A DNA stretch of 64,000 nucleotides from Stenotrophomonas rhizophila (GTDB lineage Bacteria > Pseudomonadota > Gammaproteobacteria > Xanthomonadales > Xanthomonadaceae), in NCBI RefSeq assembly GCF_003751305.1, contig NZ_RJKV01000001.1, forward strand, positions 849,586-913,585. Reading direction: 5' to 3'. Positions 34,798 through 47,363 of this stretch are shown piece by piece. The first letter of the stretch is position 1; each line of letters opens with the position of its first letter. A program made the position numbers and the translations under genes. The notes under the pieces are model-generated. The model saw only the letters and a list, made by a program, of their open reading frames with translations. It did not search any database and had not been told where the DNA came from.

Positions 34798-34983
34798 ATG
34801 TCCGCACCCCCACCGCCGCCGGTCTCGCACACCACCGAAATGGTGATCGCCACGATCGTTGGCGTGGCCATCGGCCTGACCCGCGACAACTTCCTGCTCG
34901 GCGCCGGCATCGGCATCGCGGTCGGCGTGCTGATGAGCATCGCCAAGACCGTCTACGTGGAGCGCAAGCGCCGCCAGCGCTGA
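34798..34983 (+). CDS. Small glycine-zipper membrane protein
   Basis: A 61-residue protein with a Pro-rich N-terminus (SAPPPPPVSH), one or two hydrophobic segments with regularly spaced glycines (GVAIGLTRDNFLLGAGIGIAVG, read in two parts around residues 19-44) and a basic C-terminal tail. The spacing suits a glycine zipper that packs helices in a membrane. GGAG sits seven bases before the ATG. It has its own unit after the ftsH terminator. No function known. Confidence 0.7.
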   Translation: MSAPPPPPVSHTTEMVIATIVGVAIGLTRDNFLLGAGIGIAVGVLMSIAKTVYVERKRRQR

Positions 34984-35090
34984 GTGCTTGCGCGCGCGGC
35001 CGGCAATGGGCACGATGCGCTTGCCCGCGCCGCATGCTGCGGTGGGGCATGGCCGGGGGATCGGCCGCCACACTTTCCAGGGGGATTTTC

Positions 35091-35594
35091 ATGCGTCATT
35101 CGATGCGCGCAGCCGTTGCTGCGCTGCTGTGCTGTGCCACGCCGGTCATGGCGGCCGAGATCCACGTGCAGGATCCAGTGCCGTTCAATGAATCGGCGAT
35201 CATCGCCGAGAACATCAAGGCCGAGTGCCGGATGGGCGCGCAGCTGGCGACCGCGCTGGGCAAGAGCGCCCCGGCCCATGGCAACACCATCGTCTTCGGC
35301 AGTGATCCGGTGAACACCGGCAGTGGACACGCGTTGAAGCTGGAGCTGGTGGAGGCGCAGAGCGCAGGCAATGCGTTCACCGGCCACTTCAAGTCGGCCG
35401 CCGTGCGCGGCGTGCTGTTCGAGAACGGCCAGCAGGTGGCCACGGTCACCGCACGCCGCGTGTCGCGCGGTGGCGCGTTTGCCGGCTTCAAGGGCTCCTG
35501 CGACGTGCTTGAACGCACCGTCAACGCGATCGGCAACGATCTGGCGATCTGGCTGGCCAAGCCGGTCGATGGGGCCCGCCTCGGCGACCTCTGA
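35091..35594 (+). CDS. Secreted protein of unknown function
   Basis: A 167-residue predicted periplasmic protein. Signal peptide about residues 1-21 (MRAAVAALLCCATPVMA core). The mature part is a mixed alpha/beta domain with two cysteines (in KAECRMG and KGSCDVLER), which may form a disulfide, and ends in NAIGNDLAIWLAKPVDGA. GGGGGA lies upstream of the ATG. I recognise no family with confidence. Confidence 0.7.
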   Translation: MRHSMRAAVAALLCCATPVMAAEIHVQDPVPFNESAIIAENIKAECRMGAQLATALGKSAPAHGNTIVFGSDPVNTGSGHALKLELVEAQSAGNAFTGHFKSAAVRGVLFENGQQVATVTARRVSRGGAFAGFKGSCDVLERTVNAIGNDLAIWLAKPVDGARLGDL

Positions 35595-35651
35595 CGGCCG
35601 GTCCGGTGCGCCAGCGTAAACTACGCGCTGGCGTACTTCGTGGATCTGCCC

Positions 35652-36551
35652 ATGTTCGATATCTCCCCCCAGCTCGATTGCGGCGGCCGCCTGCTGCGGC
35701 TGGATCGCCCGCGGGTCATGGGCATCGTCAATGTCACCCCGGATTCGTTCTCCGACGGCGGTGACCACGACAGCGTCGAGGCCGCGGTCGCACACGGCCT
35801 GCAGCTGGTAGCCGAGGGTGCCGACCTGCTCGACATCGGCGGCGAGTCGACCCGGCCTGGCAGTGCGCCGGTGCCGCTGGACGAAGAACTGCGCCGGGTC
35901 ATCCCGGTGATCGAGCGCCTGGCACGCGAAACCACCGTGCCGATCAGCATCGACACCTTCAAGCCCGAGGTGATGCGTGCCGCTGTCGCCGCCGGTGCCG
36001 GCCTGATCAATGACATCCAGGCGCTGCGCCGGCCCGGTGCGCTGGACGCCGCTGCCGACCTCGGCGTGCCGGTGGTGCTGATGCACATGCAGGGCGAGCC
36101 CGGCAGCATGCAGGACACCCCGCACTACGATGACGTGGTCGCCGAGGTGCATCGCTTCCTCACCGAGCGCATGTTCCAGGCCGAGATGGCCGGCGTTGCC
36201 AAGAAGCACCTGATCATCGATCTGGGCTTCGGGTTCGGCAAGACCACCGAACACAACATGATCCTGCTCGCACGCTCGGACCGCTTCCTCGAGCTGGGCG
36301 TGCCGATGCTGGCCGGCCTGTCGCGCAAGCGCAGCATCGGTGAACTGACCGGCCGTGAGCAGCCGCGCGATCGCGTGGCGGGTTCCGTCGCCGCGCACCT
36401 GATCGCCGCACAGCGTGGTGCGATGTTGCTGCGCGTGCACGATGTCGCCGCCACGGTCGACGCCTTGAAGGTGTGGGCCGCGGTCGATGCCGTGCCGATG
36501 CCGCGGGTGTCGGCGGCCCCGGCGATGCCGCGCTGGCCGGACGAGGACTGA
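35652..36551 (+). CDS. folP: Dihydropteroate synthase
   Basis: A 299-residue folate-pathway enzyme condensing p-aminobenzoate with hydroxymethyl-dihydropterin diphosphate; the sulfonamide target. [15 protein letters not shown] is at about residues 23-37, GESTRPGS at about 62-69, and the C-terminal part has [16 protein letters not shown] and [11 protein letters not shown]. An in-frame GTG at 35640 is an alternative start; neither has a strong ribosome site. Its TGA overlaps the miaA ATG. Confidence 0.96.
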   Translation: MFDISPQLDCGGRLLRLDRPRVMGIVNVTPDSFSDGGDHDSVEAAVAHGLQLVAEGADLLDIGGESTRPGSAPVPLDEELRRVIPVIERLARETTVPISIDTFKPEVMRAAVAAGAGLINDIQALRRPGALDAAADLGVPVVLMHMQGEPGSMQDTPHYDDVVAEVHRFLTERMFQAEMAGVAKKHLIIDLGFGFGKTTEHNMILLARSDRFLELGVPMLAGLSRKRSIGELTGREQPRDRVAGSVAAHLIAAQRGAMLLRVHDVAATVDALKVWAAVDAVPMPRVSAAPAMPRWPDED

Positions 36552-37504
36552 TGGCCGTCGATCAGCGCCCGCTGGCGATCGCGGTGATGGGCCCGACCGC
36601 CTCGGGCAAGACCGCCACCGCGATCGCGCTGGCCCAGCAGCTCGACGGCGAAATCGTCAGCGTCGATTCGGCCCTGGTCTACCGCGGGCTGGATATCGGC
36701 TCGGCCAAGCCCGATGCGGCCGAGCGCGCGCAGGCGCCGCACCATCTGCTCGATGTGCGCGACCCGTGGCAGACCTATTCGGCGGCGGAGTTCGCCAGCG
36801 ACGCGGCACGGGCTGTGCGCGGCATCATCGCGCGCGGTCGCACGCCCATTCTGGCCGGTGGTACCGGGTTGTATTTCCGCGCCCTGCTGCAGGGCCTGTC
36901 GCCGATGCCCGAAGCCGATCCGGCGGTGCGCGCACGGATTGCCGCCGAGGCGGCCGAGCAGGGCTGGGCGGCGATGCATGCCCAACTGGCCGGCATCGAT
37001 CCGGCAGCGGCGAAGCGCATTCACGGAACCGACCCGCAGCGCATCCAGCGGGCGCTGGAAGTCCATCGGCTGACCGGCACCCCGATCAGCGAATGGCAGA
37101 AGCTGCCCGGCGTGGACCGGCTGCCGGTACGGGCGCTCAAAGTGATCCTCGCGCCGCGCGAGCGCACGGTGCTGCACCAGCGCATCGAAACCCGTTTCGA
37201 CACGATGCTGGCCCACGGGTTCCTTGACGAAGTCCGCACGCTGCGGGCCCTGCCGGCGATGGCCGAGGTGGCCGCGCCGCTGGATCTGCCGGCCGTGCGG
37301 GCGGTGGGTTACCGGCAGGCCTGGGAGTATCTGGACGGGCAGGGCACGGCCGAGGCCTTCCGTGAGCGCGGCATCCAGGCCACCCGCCAGCTCGCCAAGC
37401 GCCAGCTGACCTGGCTGCGCGGGGAGCTTGATGCGCGCTGGTTCGATCCCCATCTAGACAGGGCTTCCCTGGCGGATGCGGTGTCGACCTTCGTCGCACG
37501 CTGA
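36551..37504 (+). CDS. miaA: tRNA dimethylallyltransferase
   Basis: A 317-residue enzyme that transfers a dimethylallyl group to A37 of tRNAs reading UNN codons. The P-loop [15 protein letters not shown] is at about residues 14-28, then [16 protein letters not shown] and [14 protein letters not shown]. Start overlaps folP by one base (TGATG). It precedes hfq, the conserved miaA-hfq-hflX order. Confidence 0.96.
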   Translation: MAVDQRPLAIAVMGPTASGKTATAIALAQQLDGEIVSVDSALVYRGLDIGSAKPDAAERAQAPHHLLDVRDPWQTYSAAEFASDAARAVRGIIARGRTPILAGGTGLYFRALLQGLSPMPEADPAVRARIAAEAAEQGWAAMHAQLAGIDPAAAKRIHGTDPQRIQRALEVHRLTGTPISEWQKLPGVDRLPVRALKVILAPRERTVLHQRIETRFDTMLAHGFLDEVRTLRALPAMAEVAAPLDLPAVRAVGYRQAWEYLDGQGTAEAFRERGIQATRQLAKRQLTWLRGELDARWFDPHLDRASLADAVSTFVAR

Positions 37505-37611
37505 GTCCACGCCTTCACCCGCCCACCCCGTGTACCATCAAGGGTTCCGGCGGGCGGCGGGGGCCGTGGCAACTGCCGGAAAACCATAAAAACAATAATG
37601 AGGAGTGTGCA

Positions 37612-37893
37612 ATGTCCAAGGGGCAATCGCTGCAGGATCCGTTTCTGAATGCACTTCGGCGCGAACGTGTGCCGGTGTCGGTGTATCTGGTCAATGGCAT
37701 CAAGCTGCAGGGAACGATTGAATCGTTCGACCAGTTCGTGGTGCTGCTGCGTAATACGGTGAGCCAGATGGTGTACAAGCACGCTATCTCGACCGTGGTG
37801 CCGGCGCGCAACGTGAAGGTCGGGCCCGGAGGTGGTTATGTGCAATCCAATGATGGCGCCGATGGCGTCCAAGGTGATGACGACGTTGAGTGA
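37612..37893 (+). CDS. hfq: RNA chaperone Hfq
   Basis: A 93-residue hexameric Sm-like protein that pairs small RNAs with mRNAs. The Sm1 and Sm2 motifs are visible: [35 protein letters not shown] and [12 protein letters not shown], with the proximal-face YKHA. A short disordered acidic tail follows. GAGGAG precedes the ATG by a good distance. hflX follows after 26 bases. Confidence 0.98.
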   Translation: MSKGQSLQDPFLNALRRERVPVSVYLVNGIKLQGTIESFDQFVVLLRNTVSQMVYKHAISTVVPARNVKVGPGGGYVQSNDGADGVQGDDDVE

Positions 37894-37919
37894 CTGCGTG
37901 AAAAATTCTGGAGAACTGC

Positions 37920-39230
37920 GTGTTTGACCGTTCCAAGCGAGGCGAACACGCACTCCTGATCCAGCCGCATGCCGGCCGGCTCGAAGATGACGTGCTTGAA
38001 GAGTTCACCGATCTGGCCCGCTCCGCCGGGGCCAGCATCGCGGCCACGCTGACCGCGCGCATCGATCGGCCCAATCCGTCGATCCTGATCGGCAGCGGCA
38101 AGCTGGATGAGGTCAAGGCGGCGGCCGATGCCACCGGCGCCGACCTCATCCTGGTCAACCACGCGCTGTCGCCGGGGCAGGAGCGCAACCTGGAGCGGTT
38201 CCTGGAGCGGCGCGTGATCGACCGTACCGGGCTGATCCTGGACATCTTCGCCCAGCGTGCGCGCAGCCACGAAGGCAAGCTGCAGGTGGAGCTGGCGCAG
38301 CTGCGCCACATGTCCACGCGGCTGATCCGCGGCTGGACCCATCTGGAGCGCCAGCGCGGCGGTTCCATCGGCCTGCGCGGCCCGGGTGAAACCCAGCTGG
38401 AAACCGATCGCCGCCTGCTGCAGAAGCGGGTCGAGCAGCTGCAGAAGAAGCTGGAAAAGGTGGAAGTGCAGCGCACCCAGATGCGCCGTGCCCGCCTGCG
38501 CAGCGAGCTGCCACGCGTGGCGCTGGTGGGCTATACCAACGCCGGCAAGTCGACGCTGTTCAATGCGTTGACCGGCGCCGAGGCCTATGCCGCGGACCAG
38601 TTGTTCGCCACGCTGGACCCGACCGTGCGCCGCATCGCACTGCCGGGCGGCAGCGTCGTGCTCGCTGACACCGTCGGCTTCGTCCGCGACCTGCCGCATG
38701 ATCTGGTGGCCGCGTTCCGTTCGACGTTGTCCGAAGCCCGCGAAGCGGACTTCCTGCTGCATCTGGTCGATGCTGCCGATCCGCACCGTGAGGAGCGCAT
38801 CGCACAGGTGGATGAAGTGCTGACCGCCATCGGCGCGGGTGATCTGCCGCAGTTGCTGGTGTTCAACAAGATCGACCGCATCGACGGGGCCGAAGTACGT
38901 CACGATGGCCAGGACGGCATCCCGGACAGCGCGCGCCGCGAGCGGGTCTGGATTTCCGCCCGCGACAATGTCGGCCTGCCGCTGCTGCAGTCCGTCCTGG
39001 GCAAGCGCCTGGGACTGCAGCACGTCAGTGGCGAGCTGCGGCTGCCGCCGAGTGCCGGTCGCCTGCGTTCGCGCCTGCATCAGCTGGAGGTCGTGCGCAG
39101 TGAAGCCACCGACGAAGACGGCTGGCTGCTGCAGGTCGAGATCCCGATCGCCGAGGCCGAGAAGCTGGCGGCCGGCGAGGGCGGGGAACCGATCCGCGCG
39201 ATGCTGCCGGAGAAGCTTCCGGAGTGGTGA
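37920..39230 (+). CDS. hflX: GTPase HflX
   Basis: A 436-residue GTPase that splits stalled or heat-damaged 70S ribosomes. The N-terminal domain includes GGSIGLRGPGETQLETDRR, and the G domain has GYTNAGKSTLFNAL (G1, about residue 203), DTVGFVRDLPHDLV (G3) and NKIDRI (G4). GTG start, with GGAG upstream. hflK and hflC, which follow in E. coli, are absent here. Confidence 0.96.
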   Translation: MFDRSKRGEHALLIQPHAGRLEDDVLEEFTDLARSAGASIAATLTARIDRPNPSILIGSGKLDEVKAAADATGADLILVNHALSPGQERNLERFLERRVIDRTGLILDIFAQRARSHEGKLQVELAQLRHMSTRLIRGWTHLERQRGGSIGLRGPGETQLETDRRLLQKRVEQLQKKLEKVEVQRTQMRRARLRSELPRVALVGYTNAGKSTLFNALTGAEAYAADQLFATLDPTVRRIALPGGSVVLADTVGFVRDLPHDLVAAFRSTLSEAREADFLLHLVDAADPHREERIAQVDEVLTAIGAGDLPQLLVFNKIDRIDGAEVRHDGQDGIPDSARRERVWISARDNVGLPLLQSVLGKRLGLQHVSGELRLPPSAGRLRSRLHQLEVVRSEATDEDGWLLQVEIPIAEAEKLAAGEGGEPIRAMLPEKLPEW

Positions 39231-39278
39231 GGGGTGTGCCGGCAATACACGACATCAGCCACGATTTCGGCTAAAACA

Positions 39279-39299
39279 GGGGGGCGTTCGTCCCCCCGT
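39279..39299. other. G6/C6 hairpin between hflX and the PncC-like gene
   Basis: GGGGGG-CGTTCG-T-CCCCCC makes a stable hairpin with a UUCG-like loop, but without a T-tract. It may mark the end of the hflX transcript or protect it. Confidence 0.45.
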
Positions 39300-39315
39300 T
39301 GATCCAGGATTCCCC

Positions 39316-39810
39316 ATGACCGTTCCTTCCGACGCCGAGCTGGGCGCCCTTGCCAGTGACGTGGGCCAGCGCCTGCAGCAGGCCTCACTGCAGCTGGTGA
39401 CCGCCGAAAGCTGCAGTGGCGGCTGGATCGCCAAGGCGATGACGGATATCGCCGGCTCCTCGGCGTTCTTCGATTGCGGCATGGTGGTCTACAGCTACGA
39501 AGCCAAACAACGCCTGCTCGGCGTGCGCGCACAGACGCTGGAACAGTTCGGCGCGGTCAGCCGCGAGACCGTGCTGGAAATGGTCTCCGGTGCGCTGATC
39601 AATTCCGGCGCCGGCATCGCCGTGGCGGTAACCGGCATTGCCGGGCCGGGCGGTGGCAGCGAGGACAAGCCGGTGGGCAGCGTGTGGATCGGCTGGAAGG
39701 GGCGGGGCGGCTATGCCCGTGCGCAGCTGTTCCAGTTCGATGGCGACCGCGAAGCCATACGGCGGCAGACCGTGCAGCAGGCGCTGACGGGAATCTTCCC
39801 GCTGTTGTGA
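39316..39810 (+). CDS. pncC: CinA-family nicotinamide-nucleotide amidohydrolase
   Basis: A 164-residue stand-alone CinA C-terminal domain, the PncC (YgaD) type that deamidates nicotinamide mononucleotide in NAD recycling. TAESCSGGWIAKAMTDIAGSS (about residues 33-53; catalytic Ser/Lys region) and VTGIAGPGGGSEDKPVG are characteristic. In E. coli ygaD lies next to recA; here the ubiB-like gene and lexA come between. Confidence 0.93.
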   Translation: MTVPSDAELGALASDVGQRLQQASLQLVTAESCSGGWIAKAMTDIAGSSAFFDCGMVVYSYEAKQRLLGVRAQTLEQFGAVSRETVLEMVSGALINSGAGIAVAVTGIAGPGGGSEDKPVGSVWIGWKGRGGYARAQLFQFDGDREAIRRQTVQQALTGIFPLL

Positions 39811-39846
39811 CATCCTGACCGGGTGTGCTGACAGGAGAGTGGGCCG

Positions 39847-41526
39847 ATGTGGGAAACGCTGGGTACCGTGCGTGACCTGGGGCGATTGCAGGAAATCGCG
39901 TCGGTCCTGATCCGCTATGGCTTCGGCGACCTCGTGCGCCGGATCGGCCTGGCCGATGTGCTCGAGCGTGCCGGTCGGCTGCTGCACTGGAACGACACCC
40001 AGCAGATGCTGCGGATGACCGCGCCGGTGCGCGTGCGCCGGGCGATGGAAGACCTGGGCCCCACCTTCGTCAAACTGGGCCAGGTGCTGGCCACCCGTGT
40101 GGATCTTTTCCCGCCGGATTGGATCGCCGAGTTCTCCGAACTGCAGAATGCCGTGCCTGCGCTGCCCTACGCACAGGTGCGTGATCAGCTCGAACGCGAT
40201 CTGGGCGCACCGGCGACCGAGGTGTTCGCGTGGCTCGATGAAACGCCCATGGCCGCCGCCTCGCTGGCACAGGCGCATCGCGCAACGCTGCATGACGGCA
40301 CCGCCGTGGTGCTGAAGATCCGTCGTCCGGGCATCCGCGAGGTAATCGAAGCCGACCTGCGGCTGCTGGCGCGGCTGGCTGAAATCGTCGAAGCGCGCTT
40401 GCCCGACATGCAGCGCTACCGCCCGGCCGAGGTGGTACAGCAGTTCCAGGTGTCACTGCGTCGGGAGTTGGATTTTGCCGCCGAATGCCGCAACGCAGAG
40501 CGCATCGCGCGCAACTTCCAGGGCCGCGACGACATCCTGATTCCCAACGTGCACTGGCAGTGGACGTGCGAAAGCCTCAACGTGCAGGACTTCGTCGACG
40601 GCATTCCCGGCCGTGATCTGACCGGTGTCGATGCGGCCGGTCTTGACCGCGTGCGGCTGGCCCGCACCGGCGCGCGCATCGTGCTGAAGATGGTGCTGGA
40701 GGACGGCTGCTTCCACGCCGATCCGCACCCCGGCAATATCATCTACCTGCGTGACGGCCGCATCGGCGTGATCGATTTCGGCATGGTCGGGGCGATCTCC
40801 GAGCAGCGCCGTTTCCAGGTCGCCCAGCTCCTGCATGGTCTGGTCACCCAGGAGCCGGAGCAGGTGGCCGACGTGCTGCTGGACTGGGCCGGTGGCGTGG
40901 AGGTGGACGAGTCGCGGCTGCAGCAGGACATCAGCACCTTCGTGGACCAGTACCGCGGGGTGCCGCTGAAAGACCTGCACATGGGCCTGATGCTGGGCAA
41001 CATCACCCAGCTGCTGCGCCAGTACGCGCTGACCCTGCCGGCCGATCTGGCGCTGATGATCAAGACCTTCCTCACCCTGGAAGGCATGGGCCGCCAGCTC
41101 GACCCGCAGTTCGACATGGCCAGTGCCGCGCGTCCGTATCTGGAGCGGGTGATGTGGCAGCGCTACTCGCCCGGCGCGATGCTCAAGCGCGGCAAGCGCA
41201 GCCTGGTCGGGGTGATGGATCTGGTCGGCGACCTGCCGCGCGACGTGCGTAGGCTGCTGCAGATGGCGCGCCGCGGCCGGCTCCAGCTCAAGATCGAAAC
41301 CACCGCGCTGCAGGGCTTCGGCGACCAGGTCAACCGCGCCGCCAACCGGCTGGTGATGGGCATCGTGACCGCCGCGCTGATCATCGGCTCCTCGATCGTC
41401 ATGCACAGCGTCGGTGGCATCTCCAGCCGCTGGCTGCTCGCGCTAGGTGTGGCCGGCTTCATCGGTGCCGGCTTCTGTGGCGTGTGGATCCTGTTTTCGA
41501 TCTGGCGCAGCGGCAAGAACCCGTAG
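39847..41526 (+). CDS. ubiB: UbiB/ABC1-family atypical kinase
   Basis: A 559-residue membrane-bound ABC1 kinase required for ubiquinone synthesis in the Coq8/UbiB family. The N-terminal KxGQ motif reads FVKLGQVLATRVDLFPPDW (about residues 76-94), the Ala-rich loop AAASLAQAH follows, the catalytic part is HADPHPGNI (about 293) and the metal-binding DFG is in VIDFGMVG. Two C-terminal membrane helices (about 507-527 and 531-551) fit UbiB. No other ubi gene is near, so assignment to ubiB rather than a paralogue is by overall form. Confidence 0.82.
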   Translation: MWETLGTVRDLGRLQEIASVLIRYGFGDLVRRIGLADVLERAGRLLHWNDTQQMLRMTAPVRVRRAMEDLGPTFVKLGQVLATRVDLFPPDWIAEFSELQNAVPALPYAQVRDQLERDLGAPATEVFAWLDETPMAAASLAQAHRATLHDGTAVVLKIRRPGIREVIEADLRLLARLAEIVEARLPDMQRYRPAEVVQQFQVSLRRELDFAAECRNAERIARNFQGRDDILIPNVHWQWTCESLNVQDFVDGIPGRDLTGVDAAGLDRVRLARTGARIVLKMVLEDGCFHADPHPGNIIYLRDGRIGVIDFGMVGAISEQRRFQVAQLLHGLVTQEPEQVADVLLDWAGGVEVDESRLQQDISTFVDQYRGVPLKDLHMGLMLGNITQLLRQYALTLPADLALMIKTFLTLEGMGRQLDPQFDMASAARPYLERVMWQRYSPGAMLKRGKRSLVGVMDLVGDLPRDVRRLLQMARRGRLQLKIETTALQGFGDQVNRAANRLVMGIVTAALIIGSSIVMHSVGGISSRWLLALGVAGFIGAGFCGVWILFSIWRSGKNP

Positions 41527-41587
41527 GGTTCTTACCGCTGGGATCCGAAGGATCCCCGGAATCTCCCGCTCAAGCGGGGGATCCCGT

Positions 41588-41610
41588 GTAGGTCCGACCG
41601 TTGGTCGGAC
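41588..41610 (+). repeat. SMAG-like palindrome (GTCCGACC family)
   Basis: GTAG followed by GTCCGACC-GTT-GGTCGGAC, the same family as the four-copy array at 12945 but with one base changed in each arm. Confidence 0.85.
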
Positions 41611-41629
41611 GCTCCTTCCTGACCGGCCC

Positions 41630-41719
41630 GTCACCGCTGCCACGGGTAGAGCCACGCCATGCGTGTCTGCTCCGGTCCGTCACCGCTTCCACCGGTAGAG
41701 CCACGCCATGCGTGGCTGC
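41630..41719 (+). repeat. Direct pair of SMAG-like elements (GTAGAGCCACGCCATGCGTG family)
   Basis: Two copies start at 41646 and 41695, 49 bases apart, each preceded by a similar 15-base sequence CCGTCACCGCTGCCA or CCGTCACCGCTTCCA. The second is a full palindrome (GCCACGC-CAT-GCGTGGC); the first has a mismatch in its right arm. Confidence 0.85.
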
Positions 41720-41833
41720 CCCTCATCCGGCCCCCACGAATGCCTGACCCAAGAGATGGCAGAGGCTAAACGCCGGAGAGATGGCCGCAAGCGACATACG
41801 CCCGCGCCGTCAGGCATTGCCGCGCTGCGCGCG

Positions 41834-41859
41834 GTCACCGACCAACGGTCGGTGGCTAC
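41834..41859 (-). repeat. SMAG-like palindrome, inverted copy
   Basis: ACCGACC-AAC-GGTCGGT with flanking bases, ending in CTAC, is an inverted member of the GTCCGACC/GTACCGACC family with one arm mismatch. Confidence 0.75.
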
Positions 41860-41927
41860 AAGCATTGCTGACGGCTTCGGTCGGGCGTGGACCACCCTTC
41901 TTCTATCTGCTCTTCCTCTGCGGGCAC

Positions 41928-41962
41928 TTGCGTGCCCGCATCGTTAGTAGTAATACTACTAA
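41928..41962 (+). promoter_or_regulatory. lexA promoter and LexA operator
   Basis: The operator is the perfect palindrome TTAGTAGTAATACTACTAA at 41944-41962, matching the xanthomonad LexA motif TTAG-N6-TACTA. TTGCGT at 41928 and TAATAC at 41951 with 17 bases between form a promoter whose -10 lies inside the operator, so LexA binding blocks RNA polymerase. A GCGGGCAC-TTGC-GTGCCCGC palindrome (41920-41939) overlaps the -35. The operator ends two bases before the ATG. Confidence 0.88.
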
Positions 41963-41964
41963 CC

Positions 41965-42615
41965 ATGGACCTGACCGATACCCAGCAGGCGATCCTGCAG
42001 TTGATCGCCGAGCGTATAGAGACCGATGGCGCACCGCCGTCGCAGACGGAAATCGCCCGTGCGTTCGGCTTCAAGGGCGTCCGCGCAGCCCAGTACCATC
42101 TGGAAGCGCTGGAGCAGGCCGGGGCGATCCGTCGCATCCCGGGCCAGGCCCGCGGCATCCGGCTGGTCCAGGCACCGGCGCTGCAGAACGGCCTGCCCGG
42201 ATCGCTGCCCGCCTCGGCGCTGCCGGACCACGTCCTGCGCCTGCCGGTGCTGGGCCGGGTCGCGGCCGGCCTGCCGATCGGCGCGGATATCGGCTCGGAC
42301 GACTTCGTGGTGCTCGACCGGGTGTTCTTCTCGCCCGCGCCGGACTACCTGCTGAAAGTGCAGGGCGACTCGATGATCGACGAGGGCATCTTCGACGGCG
42401 ACCTGATCGGTGTGCATCGCACCCGCGACGCCCGCTCCGGCCAGATCGTGGTGGCCCGCATCGATGACGAGATCACGGTCAAGCTGCTGAAGATGGGCAA
42501 GGACCGGATCCGCCTGCTGCCGCGCAACCCCGATTACAAGCCGATCGAAGTGCTGCCCGACCAGGACTTCGCCATCGAAGGCCTCTATTGCGGGTTGCTG
42601 CGGCCCAACCGCTGA
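41965..42615 (+). CDS. lexA: SOS repressor LexA
   Basis: A 216-residue repressor of DNA-damage genes. The winged-helix DNA-binding domain spans residues 1-70 (PPSQTEIARAFGFKG as recognition region). The self-cleavage site is Ala101-Gly102, and the catalytic pair is Ser136 (GDSM) and Lys173 (TVKLLK). RecA filaments trigger cleavage. The ATG at 41965 is the only sensible start, because upstream codons would lie inside the operator. No ribosome site is possible, so the mRNA is probably leaderless. Autoregulated by the operator directly before it. Confidence 0.96.
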   Translation: MDLTDTQQAILQLIAERIETDGAPPSQTEIARAFGFKGVRAAQYHLEALEQAGAIRRIPGQARGIRLVQAPALQNGLPGSLPASALPDHVLRLPVLGRVAAGLPIGADIGSDDFVVLDRVFFSPAPDYLLKVQGDSMIDEGIFDGDLIGVHRTRDARSGQIVVARIDDEITVKLLKMGKDRIRLLPRNPDYKPIEVLPDQDFAIEGLYCGLLRPNR

Positions 42616-42665
42616 CCCTGTTCCCCCTTGAATCACGCGCGGTCTTTTGTGGCACATCTCTGGTT

Positions 42666-42695
42666 TTGCTGAGGTTGGTACGGATGTCCGATAAT
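42666..42695 (+). promoter_or_regulatory. Likely recA promoter
   Basis: TTGCTG, 18 bases, GATAAT. No TTAG-N6-TACTA operator is visible around it; the nearest resemblance, TGAG-N5-TAC between the hexamers, is poor. Confidence 0.4.
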
Positions 42696-42819
42696 TTTTT
42701 TCCGAACGCCGGGCAGAATCTCAGCCCGTGCGATACGCCAGCCTTAAAGTGAACCCATGGCCAAGAAGACTTCCAAAGACAGCACCTCCACCGATACGAC
42801 CTCTGCAAGGACCACTCCG

Positions 42820-43860
<1,041 letters not shown>

Positions 43861-43970
43861 GTTTCCTGCGGGGCAGGGCAGCGCCGTCAGTGACGCTCGC
43901 CCTGTCCTGCAGTTTCAAGAATCCCCGACGGGATGGCGCCAAGGACGGCGCACTGTAATGGACCGCTGCC

Positions 43971-44462
43971 ATGCAAGACTCCGAAGCCCCCGCACCCCGG
44001 CGCAAGCGCCGTGTCCAGGAACAGACGCCGGTCCAGCGGGCGTTGGGGCTGCTGGTGCGCCGCGAACACTCGCGTAAAGAGCTGACCCGCAAACTGCAGG
44101 CCCGCGGCATCGAGAACGAGGCCGCCGAAGCTGCGGTCAGCAAGCTGGCCGAGGCCGGCTGGCAGGATGACACCCGCTTTGCCGAGAATCTGGTCCGGAT
44201 CCGGGCCAACACCGGCTATGGGCCGATCCACATCCGCGCCGAACTGGGCACGCATGGCCTGGACAGCGACCAGATCGCTGCCGCCATGGATACCTTCGAA
44301 GGCGATTGGACCGAGAACGCCCGCGACCTGGTCTGCCGCCGTTTTGGCGAGGCCGGCCCGCAGGAACTGCCTGCACGGCGCAAAGCCGCCGATCTTCTGG
44401 CCCGCCGGGGGTTCCCCGGCGACAGCATCCGCCAGGCCACCCGTTACGACCCTGAGGACTGA
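43971..44462 (+). CDS. recX: RecA regulator RecX
   Basis: A 163-residue helical modulator that inhibits RecA filament growth. Characteristic segments are [23 protein letters not shown] and [21 protein letters not shown], then the C-terminal [14 protein letters not shown]. The N-terminus is basic and variable. recA-recX-alaS is the conserved order. Confidence 0.94.
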   Translation: MQDSEAPAPRRKRRVQEQTPVQRALGLLVRREHSRKELTRKLQARGIENEAAEAAVSKLAEAGWQDDTRFAENLVRIRANTGYGPIHIRAELGTHGLDSDQIAAAMDTFEGDWTENARDLVCRRFGEAGPQELPARRKAADLLARRGFPGDSIRQATRYDPED

Positions 44463-44569
44463 GCGGCCCGGGCCTGATACCCTTTGTGGTTTCGGCGGTC
44501 CTGCAATTGACACCCGGCCATTGGGGCTGCGTGCCAGGGACTGACCGGCCCGCACAAAGCCAGCCCCCC

Positions 44570-47218
<2,649 letters not shown>

Positions 47219-47240
47219 ACAGCCTGAGGCCTTCTGCTCC

Positions 47241-47270
47241 TTGAAGGGGCGGGAGGCCTGACGGTACTAT
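47241..47270 (+). promoter_or_regulatory. Likely csrA promoter
   Basis: TTGAAG, an 18-base spacer and TACTAT, right behind the alaS stop. It would start a csrA mRNA with a leader of about 87 bases. Confidence 0.5.
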
Positions 47271-47318
47271 GGCGAATCTTTTCCCGTTGTCGTGGGGCGC
47301 TCTTGCCGGGGCGCCAAG

Positions 47319-47354
47319 CCGGTGGGGAAATGCCACCACCGGTTCCCCTGGAGA
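47319..47354 (+). promoter_or_regulatory. csrA leader with paired GGA sites
   Basis: A 7-bp stem CCGGTGG/CCACCGG (47319-47342) presents GGA in its loop GGAAATGCCA. A second GGA lies in the Shine-Dalgarno GGAGA at 47350. The two are 24 bases apart. CsrA binds GGA in hairpin loops and at ribosome sites and can bridge two, so this looks like an autorepression element. Confidence 0.55.
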
Positions 47355-47363
47355 CTTGAACAA

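Larger units (their letters stand above)
41527..41919. other. SMAG-rich spacer between ubiB and lexA
   Basis: No supported gene in about 390 bases. A small open frame at 41708-41947 crosses repeats and the lexA promoter and is not credible. Contents are four GTAG-type elements of at least two sequence families (41588-41610, 41646-41670, 41695-41719, 41834-41859), a CCCGCTCAAGCGGG hairpin near 41567, and an otherwise featureless stretch. Confidence 0.6.

Noticed and set aside
41708..41947. Small open frame between ubiB and lexA
   Set aside because: It runs through SMAG repeats and the lexA promoter and has no similarity to any protein.
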